64,000 nt of DNA from Phoronis australis (Eukaryota; Phoronida; Phoronidae), in NCBI GenBank assembly GCA_002633005.1, contig NMRA01000030.1, positions 1,572,453-1,636,452 of the forward strand, read 5' to 3'. The notes beneath the pieces were generated by a model, which searched no databases, had not been told where the DNA came from, and saw nothing but the letters and a program-made list of their open reading frames with translations. Of this stretch, positions 44,456 through 56,422 are shown piece after piece. Both the position numbers and the translations under genes were made by a program. Numbering within the stretch: the first letter of the stretch is position 1; each line of letters opens with the position of its first letter.

Positions 44456-46190
44456 TTACCCTGTCTCAAGAGTTTTTTTGCTGAAGCGTAGACGAGTTGA
44501 CATACTCGTGTATTTGAACGAAAGCAAAAAACGAGAAGGTTACTTTTTCTTATCACTTTACAACTATTTGAAGAGACTGTAAAATGTGTGTAATACTCTT
44601 CTGTCGGTACGCGTGCACTTACAGATTTAAAAAACTGGATGCTAGTCGCGATCTCAAAACTTAAAAAATTAGCCTTGGCATAAATAGCACGAACTTGACG
44701 TGAATAATTGGCTTCTTAAAATCACTGGCGCTTGAATTTATGTGCTCTCCGATCACCACAGACGTCACTCAATATGTTTTTTATATGGTTAAGAGTCATC
44801 TGAAAATTTGAGTTTTTATGCTTAAAATTCTATGCTGAAGCCTTTTATTGTTATCTCCTTTGTGTTGCTACAGATAACGAATTGTGACAAAAAAGTTGGA
44901 TTCTCTCCAGTGGACTTGGCTTAGATCACCAACGTCTTAATGGGAATTATTCACCAGTATTATTCAGAGATTTCACTGATATGATCCTATTATTTGCAGA
45001 ATTGCTTGATCGCTTATTTTTAGTGTTTGCGTTACTGTCTAACTGTAAGAATTAGCCTACACAATGCCTGTCTGACGTACATGTATTTAAGTTATGCAGT
45101 TGAAACGAACCAAAGACGATTTCGAATACGTTATAAAGTGTTTCAAACAACTGGCAAGAGACGCGACGTTTTCTGGGAAAAAATTATTTTCCGGTGAAAA
45201 TTCAACCGTTTGCGGTGCTTCTTCAATTATACCAAGTCCTAAAGAGCTTACCTTCAAAAGCCACCTTTCACCAATATATGTTTTCCTAATTAATGTCCCG
45301 AGACTGGAGTCTCTGACTTGGCGTGCAGGATTGATGGTAGCACCGTTGGCCAATATCACGGTATACAATGTAAGCAATCGTTTAAACGACTAGCTTTTTA
45401 TGGTAATGCAATCCTCTGCTTTGTTGACTCAGCAATCAGCAGATTCGTGCCACTAGCAACAGCTAAAGTAATAGAGAAAGTTTGCTGAGTGAGAAAGTTA
45501 CACAGGGAAACTGTCGGCGCAAAACGATAGTTGGTTAATTGATTATTAACGGTGACATCTATTTATAAATCTTTAGGCCCTCGACTTTTGATACTTCAGA
45601 AAACAAAGTAAACAATGTCTCTGTGCAATACCATTTTTTCGCCCGTTCTCACATAAAGTACCCAATAACGGTAAAGATATAATTTAAAAGAAATATTAGA
45701 TTTTCCATGAACTAAGCATTTGAAGTCATTCCTTTTCAGTGTATAGCAAACTATGTGCAATTGGCACCCTGGATATTCATTTTTGAGGAAGTTGTAACAC
45801 TTTTAATTTTTACACTCCCCTCTACCATTTTGATAACAGCAACGACACCTCCGACGGTACAGACCTAAAGATGTTTCTATTACTTCTAAAATTGGGTATC
45901 AACTTAATTTTAAGTCAGATGTCGTACAGGTAAAAACCTGTTAGTGGCACTATCTTGCTGTGTAATAGCGGTAAAGACATAGCGCTACAGACGTAGCATT
46001 ATCCAGGTACTTTTTGATACTGGGGTTAGATATTATTTCATGTGTCAAAACTTCATCCAGGTAAAGATTGTAACTATATGTAATCAACTTATTTTGACAC
46101 AATAAAAGTTAGGATAATAATATCTACTTGATCTGTAAAAACAGCGAGGATAGTAAAGGCACACGAAATGTAGGGCAGTTTGGAATTTTC
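44456..46190. other. Non-coding stretch without a recognised gene
   Basis: Open frames of about 96-99 codons exist on both strands at 45087-45393, but neither shows a known domain or splice partners. No structured repeat was identified. Confidence 0.4.
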
Positions 46191-47691
46191 TTACCTTTTA
46201 GGTTACGTGAGACCCAAAAAAGTTTGCAAATTTCTGCTTTCTAAAACTATATACAGCAGCGCCGATTCCGCCTGCAGGACCTTTTCCGGCTATGTGATTT
46301 TCGAGAAAGTACCATGCCACGTGTTAAGATTTTAAATCAAAAGGATCCCATGTAAGAGTTTGAAATTCATAATTGTTCTTGTACTGGCTGCTGGGACCAT
46401 CAGAAACAAAATGTATGGTGTCGATTCCACGTGACCTGAGATCTCGTAGGACAGGATGCAAGTGGGCCCAAACTGCTGCGTAGTTGTGCCTGGTGTCCGA
46501 ACTCATAATGCAATAACACCTGGTCAAATGTTTCCCATCTGTCGTCACAGTAGCATGACACGTGTGTAGGGAAACGTGCTCTGCTTGCTCCAAAATGCAT
46601 AGACAGGACTTCAACTGTTACCTTACATTGATAATTTTCACTGAAATCAATCTGCAAGAAGCTCTCATGTTCTTTCAGCTTGAAAGAGCATGAGAGAGGT
46701 ACTTTTCAGATGGGGAATCTCAGAAAATTGATGGTGAATTCGAAATTCTTGGTGCATAAGGACTTTGAAATTTGATATTAGCAATAGTGTCCTTCTTTTC
46801 AATCTTCTTTGTCACTCTCATTTCCACTGCTGCATTTTGGTTCTTTGGTTTCCAGAACAGTGTTCCATTCACTATAGGAAATGTTATCGATTGACGTTGT
46901 CAGTTTTTTCCCTGTGTAGATGTTATGATTTTTGTTTTTGCAGTTCTTACATTCATACATGCATCTTTGATTTCTTGTACAGCATACCAACCTTGCGATG
47001 AAACTTTTAAGATTGGGTGTAGCCAAAGGACCGTGTAAATAAAGTTTCGATGCTATTAAGTTCGGCGTTGCAAGTGTACATTGAATGCCACTGCGTCTCC
47101 GTTCTTGACACTTGGTGGTACAACATAAAATGGGCGTAGGCGGGTGAAGTTCGGATACGACAACATGGTTCCAGGATTTTCTATATAAAACTCCTTAAAC
47201 AAATTCCTCATTGTGTCATACAGAAACCGTTTATGGCGTTTGTCTTTGGAATGTGTCATTGTTTCACGTTTCCTAGGTGAGGGCATACTGTTGTCACCTC
47301 TGTCATAAAAACGAACTATCTTGTCTTTTGTTATACCAAAGACAGTTCTTTGTTTTCTGTTATGTTGTAGGATACCCATCTTCTGCGTGTTGTTCTTGAG
47401 GCAAAATTCAGACAGTGACAGCTGAGCCTTAGCCTTGTTCAGCATTCTGTATTTCTTCAAAATCAGTCAGACTACAGCTTGATGATTAAGCTTTTTCTCT
47501 TTCAGCCCTTTAATTTGACCTTTCAATTTCAGTTGAACATCAACACCTAGTGCAAACCCAAAGGTAAAGTCCCGTCTTATTTGCACAGTGTTTCCAGATC
47601 GCAACAACGCGGTAACTTTAGAGGCAGGAGAAACAAAGCAATGCTTTGAAATAGGTTGCTTCTTATACTGTGACACTTTGTTTGTGTCTTT

Positions 47692-50127
47692 CAGGCCCGT
47701 AGCCAGGAAAGGCTCCAGCCCCGGCCTATCCGTTAAAGATGGGATAACAACAACAAAACTGTTGCAGCTACTGGTCCTACTAACTACAATGATAACTTTT
47801 GAATTGGGTTCACGTAATCATCGGGCCGTACCCGGTCAACTTCGCCCGAATGGTGCTTGATGATGGGGTCGTGCAGACGATTAGAGAAGGCTTTATGTTA
47901 TTCATCGGTATTGAACGCGCGTGGTGGTTACAACATAGGTAACACGGTACTCTAGAAGTAAATGTCTATACCTAGATATAATAGACTATATTGCAGAGAG
48001 CTCCCAAAAAGTAGTGCGGCGTGAACGTCTTGAAATCGACCAAGAAACAAAATAGCAGAGTAGTTCTTTCTGCTATTTTTATTGTGGCAGAGTACGGTAA
48101 AGTGCAGACATTTTCAAATTTCCACTTTGGCTCTTAATAGGTAGATGATATGCGTGCGTGTACACGTGAGTGCGTTTCCATTCTTTTAAATTCAGAACAC
48201 GGCGATGATAATTAAGTTCGCTATAGGCAGTCCTCCGTCGTTGCAAAAAAAAATCAGACATTTAACTACATGGACGGCGCACCATAGGGGGTTGGGGGGA
48301 TATAGTCCCCACTTTTTTCAGTGCTGCGCCCCCCATGGTCTATGGGCGATGCACCACAGGGAGGCTATAGCCCTCATTTTTAAGTGCTACACCGCCCATG
48401 AACTACCGCATTTTCTTGCACTAAGAAAACCCCGACGAGCATGTTTATATTATTAGGGAATGGTAGGTCTAGACCTTATAAAAAACTTTGGTCAATGAAG
48501 AAAGTCTTCTCTTGTCAATCAGTGCCAATGGCGCACAGCCTCTCAGGCGTCATACGAGCAACAAAGTTGATGGAAAAGATTTCCAAGGTTACATGTTATT
48601 ATTCCGTAGGTTCACTATTCCAAAACTCCACTTGGAATCGCTAATGATAAGTTACGAAAAATGTCACATTTTGGCTAAAGATTTGGAATCGCGATTGATC
48701 TGTCACGAAAAAAGCTGTGTTGAATGAGCAGCTCACAGGTGTGTACCGCACGTTGGCTCTGTTTCGATAGGCTTGTGGTCGTCTTAACGTGTCATGATAC
48801 ATTTACACTCTCTGCCCCTCCTGTATGCCCCTCTACTTGCTGCCACGTGTATTTCACTTTTTATTTAGCTTCGTATGTATTCATTCCACTTATTGCTTGA
48901 TGATGAGACATGCAGTTTCGAAACATAGCCAGTGTTTTAATTTGTTTGTTTCTTACGCCTCTCAGTGTTTTGATACATAGCTGTACACCTGAAGACAGGA
49001 GACAGTTTCGACGCTATATGTATTAGCGACTCTGTATCAACCTTTCCAACAAAAAGTTTAGTCGTGTTTTCAACGAAATTTGTGTTAACGAAGGGCTGCT
49101 ACCGAACTATACTGATTTTAAAAATGCCAGAACGTACTCATTTTCCATCGTAAGAGATGCGGGCAATTTCGTATGTGCATTTTAATCAGTAATACCCGGA
49201 CGCGTTGTTTTCGCTATAGGTACATGTACATGTACACCACTCAGCTCATCTAAATACCGAAGTATCGTTTATTGTTGCATGCAAAGCATAAAAATTATAC
49301 CCGAGTTCGAAATTTTAGATATTTTCGGAGTAGTGAACCTTCGGAGAAATGTACCTCCAGAGATGTAACTCGCAAAAATACAACCAGGTAAAGTGGCCTA
49401 CTGCTAACCACATTTAGTTTTTACCCGGCCGTGCACAAGGTTCTTTGGGTGAGGTTGTGGCGCAGCGGCCTTAAACTCTTCAGTCGCGTTGCGTTGCGAT
49501 CTTGACATGGATTTGATGAATGCGTCGTGGTTGATAATTCATCAGTATTCCGACTTCATATCGTTCTAAAAATGCAAGTGTGTACTTATTTTAAGACATG
49601 CGGGCAATTTCGCATGCACAAGCATACACACGAAATCTGACCACCGTTTCTAGTGAGCAGTGAACCTTCGAAATAGTGAACCTCCGGACTAGAGAACCTT
49701 CGAAACAGTGGGCTGTTACCGATTCCAGCGATGTAAGCAACTTAAATAACACGCAAAAATAAAACCGAATAAACAATTTCGTCAAGTCATTAGCCGCTTA
49801 AACTTTATATTTCCGTCCGATATGTAATGAGGTGTAATCACTCATTTAAGCATGGCTGATTTGGCAGGTGGTAATGCGAGAACGTTCTCTTTCTGGACCG
49901 CAACCGAATTTGTGTCCCGTTCTTTGCTAGTAACCGTCACAGCGTACTCATTTCTGGTATTACAAAATCTGTCTCATCTCATGAACGTAGAGCTGAGAGC
50001 TATCGTTATGTATACTGATCCCCACCCATAATTAACTTGAAGCTGCGACAAAGGCCTTACCGAAATTTCTACAGTCCACCGTTCTAGAAATTCGAACCGC
50101 CCCCGCTCAGTGCTGGCTACGGGCCTG
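47692..50127. mobile_element. hAT-like DNA transposon (2.44 kb) inserted in the transposase-like gene
   Basis: CAGGCCCGTAGCCAG at the left is perfectly inverted at the right (CTGGCTACGGGCCTG), giving 15-bp terminal repeats. TCTTT is duplicated at 47687-47691 and 50128-50132. The interior has no transposase frame I recognise. It contains a foldback repeat (48271-48400) and two related blocks about 350-450 bp apart (GCGGGCAATTTCG at 49160 and 49598; GTGAACCTTCG at 49334 and 49667). Confidence 0.7.
48271..48400. repeat. Foldback repeat, GGCGGCGCACCATAGGGG type, copy 3
   Basis: GGACGGCGCACCATAGGGGG, then CTTTTTTCAGTGCTGCGCC, TCTATGGGCGATGCACCAC, CTATAGCCC and ACACCGCCCATG follow the order of copies 1 and 2. 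Confidence 0.65.
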
Positions 50128-50175
50128 TCTTTAACTGTTTGATCTTGTTCTTGTATTTCTTTAGTGTATTGTTGT

Positions 50176-51025
50176 CAGTGGCGGATCTAGGATATCACAA
50201 GGGGGGGCCCAACATTTTGTCTGAAAACATTTGCGCAAAGCACGATTAGATGCGCATAGCACCGAATGGGGGGAGGAAAATTTTTCTGTTTTTTCCTCTA
50301 AAAATCAAGCATTTTCCTTGATTCCTGAAGTATTATCCAAGAAAAAATGCAAAGAAAAAGAAAAGCAAAAAACGGAGAACGTGTCAAACATGAAAAAGCG
50401 CAAAAATCACAAACACGAACTCATGACCTGGCGGAGAGAGAGCTCGTGCTTTACTACTGCACCACCACGACTTTACTCGTGAGTTGATAATGAGAGACCT
50501 CCTTGTTTATGGTCCACAGCGTTTGCGCGCGAAACAAACTTCTTTTTGTATTGCTTAATACACTTTTTATATTTTGTGCAATCAGTTCGTAAAAAAATTG
50601 TTGTAATATAGTCTTCAATTGCCCAAGACACCAAATCCGTTTTTTGTGTTGGCATTAATGACGTAATTGCTTTGGAAATCGTCTAAGTTAAAGTTTGACA
50701 AAGAGAGAATTATGAGTTTCTGAGTGATTCACTAAGGCTTCGATTAAAATTCACATCTTACCAGCAGCTTCTGTTTTTTCATCGCCACTCAGATTCCATT
50801 TTCCTTAAAAATGAAGTAATTTTCTTCATTGCACAGTGAAGCAGACGACGGAAACGGAGTCTTAGTGCGCAGCGCCACTGCCGGTCGCCTGGGATATCGC
50901 GGGAGAGCCTATACTTAGCCACAGTTTCGTTACGATTGAGCCGTGCTCTGAATTTGACACATTGGATCTGAGCCNTTTTATTTTTTTGCGGCAGCCTTCT
51001 GACCCCCCCCCTCATTCCGCCTATG
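50176..51025. mobile_element. hAT-like DNA transposon (850 bp) inserted in the transposase-like gene
   Basis: The left end CAGTGGCGGATCTAGG and the right end CATTCCGCCTATG are imperfect inverted repeats. GTTGT is duplicated at 50171-50175 and 51026-51030. The interior is non-coding and contains one N at 50975. Confidence 0.65.
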
Positions 51026-51531
51026 GTTGTGTTTCACTGTTGCTTTGTTGGAGGTGTTTGGTTAGTGCATCGTTCGTGTACTTTTATTGCACGTCTCCCC
51101 GTTTTTCTCCTTCATTCAAGTCGTGCACTGTTTTCAGCATCCCAACTTGTTTCCTTTGTTGATACCTTAGCTTTTCTGTTACCAAGTATGCCTCGTACCT
51201 TTCAGGACCAGCTTTCGTCCTTTCTCAACTTTTTCTCATTGCCTCAGCATTGGATTTCGTATTACCTACCATTATGTTTAACTTCAAGATAAAACAGAAT
51301 GAAATAACAAGAGCAAACCACACCTTTGAAATCAGTGAAGTCGATAAGCTTATACGAGTGTTAATTGATATCACTAGAACATGAAAGTCTGTCAGAAGTG
51401 GACTGACACTGTTCTTAGTTTAATTAACCTGTTCTATTGTTCTGATTGTGTTCTAGCAGATAGTTATTCATTGGCATGACCCCCGAGGTCAGGACAGCGA
51501 TGATGTAATTTGTTTTCCAAAGAATAGTTTT

Positions 51532-51673
51532 GAACATTCTAGAAGAATCTAGCATGTGAGTGATCAATGTAATCAGTAACATTCCAGAGCCTAGGATATG
51601 TTTGTAGAATGATTGGGTAGATTTGGGAAAGTTCTAGAATGTGCTTGAATTGATGAAAATTTCTAGAACATTC
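51532..51673. promoter_or_regulatory. Cluster of three perfect heat-shock elements
   Basis: Three 13-bp trimers of the alternating nGAAn/nTTCn type are present: GAAcaTTCtaGAA at 51532-51544, GAAagTTCtaGAA at 51627-51639 and TTCtaGAAcaTTC at 51661-51673. Such trimers are the established binding site of heat-shock factor. They lie 260-400 bp upstream of the first ATG of the minus-strand transposase-like gene. They might also belong to an unrecognised LTR-like element on the plus strand. Confidence 0.55.
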
Positions 51674-52189
51674 TATAGATACCAAAGCACAGATGTGTGA
51701 CAGTTAGTTGAAAGTTAGCAATAAGAGAGTTACAGTTAAGTTGCAGTGAAGACAATCAGCAATTACAGCGATAGCCAATGGAGACCCAGCTTTTGAGACA
51801 GCAAGTTATTGAGTCAAAGAGTGCCAACAGTTGCCGGAAGTGTCTCAAAAGTTCATCATAAGTCAAGGCTTCGCAGCACTGGTTGGAGCATGAAATGGAC
51901 ATTACTCGGACGTTTTGTTTGACTGGACTTGTGAACGTACGGTCGAGATTAATAACTCGAATCAGTATTCAGTCTATCGCCGCACTGAAAGCTATTAGCA
52001 CCGGGCGGTATCAACCTGCACCCACCCACACACGGGGAAAGACGTGGCACAGTAAAAAATTGCCTGCCTGGGTCTCAAGTCTGTTTTTTTTTTGTATTGT
52101 CAAATCTGTATCCAAATCAGTTCTGTCCAATATTCCGGTTTGTAAGGATGTCTTTGAGTGAAAGTGATACATTTATTATGGGTACATGT

Positions 52190-52631
52190 ACCTGATTCAA
52201 GGAGAAAGGATGGGGCGGAAGAAAAATCGCAAGGGAGTTACCAGGAAAACGGTGGGTCATGTGACTGTAAATAGACTTATTACTAAAATACGCAACACAG
52301 GGTTTGTCGCGCAAAAGTGGCAGTGGGAAACTAAAGACATGTTTGAAAGAAAACGAGGATCGTATTGAGGAACGGATTCAATCCCAGGAGGACATCCCGG
52401 CCCCACATGTCCCAGAGAGAAGTCGCAAGGGATTTACAAGTGAGCAAGTCATCAGTGCAAAGAATGGCGAAAAAACTGGAGTTAAAACCCTTCAAACGAC
52501 TGTGGGTATCACGGAGAGATCAAAATACTAGAAAGAAAAGGAAAACTCGATGCTGCTACTTGCATCACCGCTGTTCAGCCACTGATGTGAAAAGAATCAC
52601 TTTCAAAGACTTAACGGCTAGAAATTGCTAA
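52190..52631 (+). pseudogene. Tc1/mariner-type transposase fragment, frameshifted
   Basis: Three frames join in order. VNRLITKIRNTGF (about 52268) is followed, in the next frame, by ENEDRIEERIQSQEDIPAPH (about 52340). The third frame then gives SQREVARDLQVSKSSVQRMA with LELKPFKRL (about 52410-52500). The last block is a helix-turn-helix typical of Tc1/mariner (IS630-related) transposases. The frame ends soon after ATDVKRITFKDL, before any catalytic DD triad. At least two frameshifts make it dead. Confidence 0.65.
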
Positions 52632-53100
52632 GGCTGTTTTCAGACTAGTTATATCACCAATAACGTCACTTAAAAAAATATCGAAATATCTGTGAAACGT
52701 ACAGAGCGTAAAATTCCATAATTTTACTAGTTTACTAACACGCCTTGAAGTCTGCTGCGACAGGCTCTTTCTCTCGTTCGTTTTTACGCATTTAGTTGAT
52801 CTGGATTGCAACTGCTCAAGCACATCGTAAAACCATTTTGTTCACAACCAATGTTTGTCCGGCTATTGTTGTATTAACACGTGACCGCGCCCTAGTTGGT
52901 TGCTTAATTAATGTCAGATCATTAGACAACGTCACTTCGACGTATTTGTCATCTTCCTTACCCAAAAGAAAATAGTGACAAACAAAATGACTATACAAAG
53001 CAAACTCGTACCCCCCAAGGTAAAAGTGCTGAGCTTCCAGTGAAACCCTGTTTTGACATTTAAGAAAATAACTCATGCTTATATTGCTTACATGTATATG

Positions 53101-53260
53101 CAAGGGCGGATCCAGGATTTTGAGTTGGGGGGGGGAGCAGGGCAGAGTATTAGCCAGGATTTTGCCCGTCAAACATTGGCACCCCAGAACTGCCAAATGG
53201 AATTTGGGATAATTTTAGGGGGTACGGCACCCCCTTGGCCCCCCTCTAAATCCGCCAAAG
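53101..53260. mobile_element. hAT-like MITE, 160 bp, with perfect 5-bp target duplication
   Basis: CAAGGGCGGATCCAGGATTT at the left and CTCTAAATCCGCCAAAG at the right are imperfect inverted repeats with G- and C-runs inside. ATATG is duplicated at 53096-53100 and 53261-53265. Confidence 0.7.
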
Positions 53261-56200
53261 ATATGAGACACAGTATCGTATTTACATGACTATGTAGGAT
53301 TCTGTAAGATCGTTAACACCACCAGCAAGAGTGCAACATGCCCATTAAGAAAACATAAAAGTGTAGACCATGTTGTATTGGATTTAACACAAAAATGCAA
53401 AAAATCAAAGTGATCCTTAACTGTAATTGAAGAATGGAACAAAAGGTAAAATATTAAATACCTATGTCCTACGACGAAAATACATCTCACAACTACAGTT
53501 CCATTTTGATTTGAGCCATTGCAGTGATTAGTAAACTAGTGCAATGGCCAGTCATTGGTACTCAAACAATACAGCTGACACTCGCCAGTCAATGTTCAAC
53601 ATACAAGGCATAGTTAAGGGACAAAACATTAAAAATTAAATTGCAACTTGCATGGTCCAAAATGCATAAATAATAAAACACACTGATAAGCATGTCCACT
53701 GTGTTCTGCTACATAAAGTTAAAGCAACGTCCAATACTGTTGGATTGCATGTCAGTAAGACAATATAAAAATAACTCTAAGATGAGTGCTACAGAATGGC
53801 ACAAAATGCACTAGGCCTGCAGACTTACTTGTGCACAAACTATATCTAACTTTGCAACTAGCTATACAGAGCGAATTAATTATCACCATGATGCATGAAC
53901 AACAGTACAAATACATTTACAATTAGAAATTCAGTACCCTCAGCTCAGTAAAGCAATGTTTTGGTAACAGAAAGATTACACACCTCTTAATACATACACA
54001 ATTTTGCCTTCAAAATAACTTTAAAAAAGCCAGGATTCAAAAAATAAAAGTTTATATCCCACATGGTTCACAATACAAGGCAAATGTCCAATAAATTTAG
54101 AGAACAACAAACAATCCGCACTATTGTAATCCCAATTTACAATTATCTGGCTGCATTTTGCTTTCTCACATTCACCCTCTCCAATGATTCGACTGTCATC
54201 GTCACCCTGTACCATGACTGCCGTGTCATAGTGAACTTCTCAGCTACAGACCAGTGCAATAAAAATTTACCTCGTTTTATAGATACATTTCAAAGGGACT
54301 GAACACTCAACAGTTATAACATATCCACAAACATACTGAATAATCGACTTTATCTACATCATATGGAAAATTTATAACTATGGCAATAGCAGACTGTTTA
54401 ATTTCCAAACAAAATGCACCATTTTCATGGCACTGTAAATTCACAGCCATTCACAACATCTCCATGAATCACAAATAATCTGCAAATGAATGACACTGAA
54501 AACAAATGGAATGACTTTCATTCATCCAATCACAACACTAGCAAGTTAAACAGATAAAGCCTACAAGCAACTGGACATACATAGCACCAGATATATGCAT
54601 CAACTGAGATTTTTTTCAGCTTACAAAGCAGAGTCTAAAATGTAATTATCACAAAACTGAGACAATCAACCCACAAATGCTTAATAAAAATTCCAATGTC
54701 CTCATCATAACTCAAGTGATGATGCAACTCTCACCAATTTATATGGATGGCCCTCCATAAGGACATGGGGAGGTCAAGTACATAGTTTTGTCCTACACAT
54801 GTGACTCAAGTCATAAAACCTTTATTATTTGCAACTTGGGAGAATTGCGTTAATTTCATACCTCAATAGGATTGGAATAGACTGGGTTTCGTGACCTGTT
54901 GGAAGAAAGAGAACTGTTTGATACATTACAGAGTGCTATCACACTGGCTAGAGTTTAGAAGACCCTGTCTTACATATAGCACCTACTGACGTAGCTACAG
55001 TTCTTGGTGTCTAAGACTTGACCAGCTATGGGAGCTCCTTGTGACAAGGAACAGATGCCTAACATAGCCCCGTTTATATGCAACACTTTTTACACCCACA
55101 TGTAAATGCACATCATATGGAAATATTACACATAGTATAAATGTGAATTTGCATCGCATGGTATGGGGACAAAAAGAAAAGCGATATTTGCAATAGGCCA
55201 TGAGATGGAAATATAATTATGGTTACTGAACTGGATAACCACATAAGTATAAGCTCTCCAGAGTTCTGAAACAACACTTTTCCTATTCACAACATACTTT
55301 AAGAGAAATTTGCAACGTAATAAGCAATTATTGCTCATCACATAAGATTTCCATAAATAATAATCATTTGGTAATTATTTGAATACTGAACTTGGGAATT
55401 TTCAATTGCATTGGTATCGATTAAATCTGCATTTCAATTGCTACGCCCAAAATACTGTTCGCATTTTTTATTTAAACAAAAATACATCAATTCTTCTCCT
55501 ACTCAGCACACAATGTAACAGACGAGTGAAATTATATTTGGTCAAAATTTTCCACAAAAGCCTACATTAAGAAATGTTTAGTCTATAATTAACTTGGTTT
55601 GCACTGTCACATAACAATATGAGGTAAGGCTCACATTAACTGCACCAAGATAATCAGCATTTGACAAATATTTTTGTGCAAAACAAGAAGTTCCCGCATT
55701 TAATTATTCTTTCTTTGCTGTTTGAAAACAAAGATGCTTCGCAAAGTGAACCAAAAAAGTTGTCCTGGAAAAGACATAAGTAAACCTATTGCATCTGTTC
55801 CACATGGTGGTTATCCTGTATCCAGCAAAACCTTGGCATGTAATAGTCATGAAACTTTCACCCAGTTAGCATCAGCATTTCAATAAAAACCTTCCAAAGC
55901 ATGCTGGTTGACGGGGTTTGCTTTTGGAAGCTTGAAGGAAAAGTGATGTTGCTTGATCACAGATATAATGTTGTAATGACACTTGTCGCCAAGCCATTCT
56001 GCATTTACATCTGTACATGAATTTAAATCTCGTTCACATCTGTCATGTATATTATTTGCATAAGTGTAAATTTACATTTACATGACCTCCGAAGGTGGTG
56101 TAAATGACACCCAAGAGCAGCACTGCACAAACGTGTATTAGCATTTACATGACATAAATACATAATACGTAAAAATACATATCATACGGAAAATACATTT

Positions 56201-56271
56201 GGGTGTAAATACACACTATGGTGTAAAACAGTATCACATAAACCAGGATTTAGGCTCAAATTTACCCCCAT
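53261..56271. other. 3' flank and possible 3' untranslated region of the myosin gene
   Basis: No coding exon is recognised. Possible minus-strand poly(A) signals (AATAAA) lie at 55467-55472 and 54821-54826, about 0.8 and 1.45 kb after the myosin stop codon. The stretch is rich in CACA/ACAT words but has no clear transposon ends. Confidence 0.4.
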
Positions 56272-56422
56272 CTAGAACACAAGCACCATGCCATCTGGGC
56301 TCTTCCTAAATACTGGTGTGCTGTCACTTCCTTTCTCCACAGACAGGTTGCGCTGCTTGTCACCAAGCATGCATGTGATTGATCCATTCTTCACAATAAC
56401 TCGCAGGTTACGCTTCTGAGTC
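56272..56422 (-). CDS. myo1d: Myo1d last coding exon
   Basis: After CTCAG it encodes [19 protein letters not shown], then a short tail ending DGMVLVF and TAG at 56272-56274. The ending is of typical length for the family. Confidence 0.88.

Larger units (their letters stand above)
46226..51272 (-). pseudogene. Decayed DDE-like transposase gene of an unclassified family, split by two later transposons
   Basis: Segments in order on the minus strand are as follows. A charged N-terminus (51272-51026, RYEAYLVTEKLRYQQRK, two stops) continues across two insertions to KQPISKHCFVSPASKV (47676-47467). After a TGA comes VRFYDRGDN, then LSYPNFTRLRPFYVV (47460-47056). After a frameshift comes a Cys-rich CMYECKNCKNKN (about 46935). 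Then QIDFSENYQ (about 46650), after another frameshift HFVSDGPSSQYKN (about 46385), and past a TAA, LENHIAGKGPAGG (about 46290). The D, D and E in the last three blocks could form an RNase-H-type triad; this is inference. Similar multi-copy proteins are, to my knowledge, common in marine invertebrates and fish, usually annotated only as uncharacterised. Confidence 0.6.

Noticed and set aside
45087-45393. Overlapping ~97-codon open frames on both strands
   Set aside because: Open frames on both strands over the same bases are likely chance; no domain recognised.
49449-49520. tRNA-like GTTGTGGCGCAGCGG phrase
   Set aside because: An A-box-like start is present but no B box follows at the right distance.
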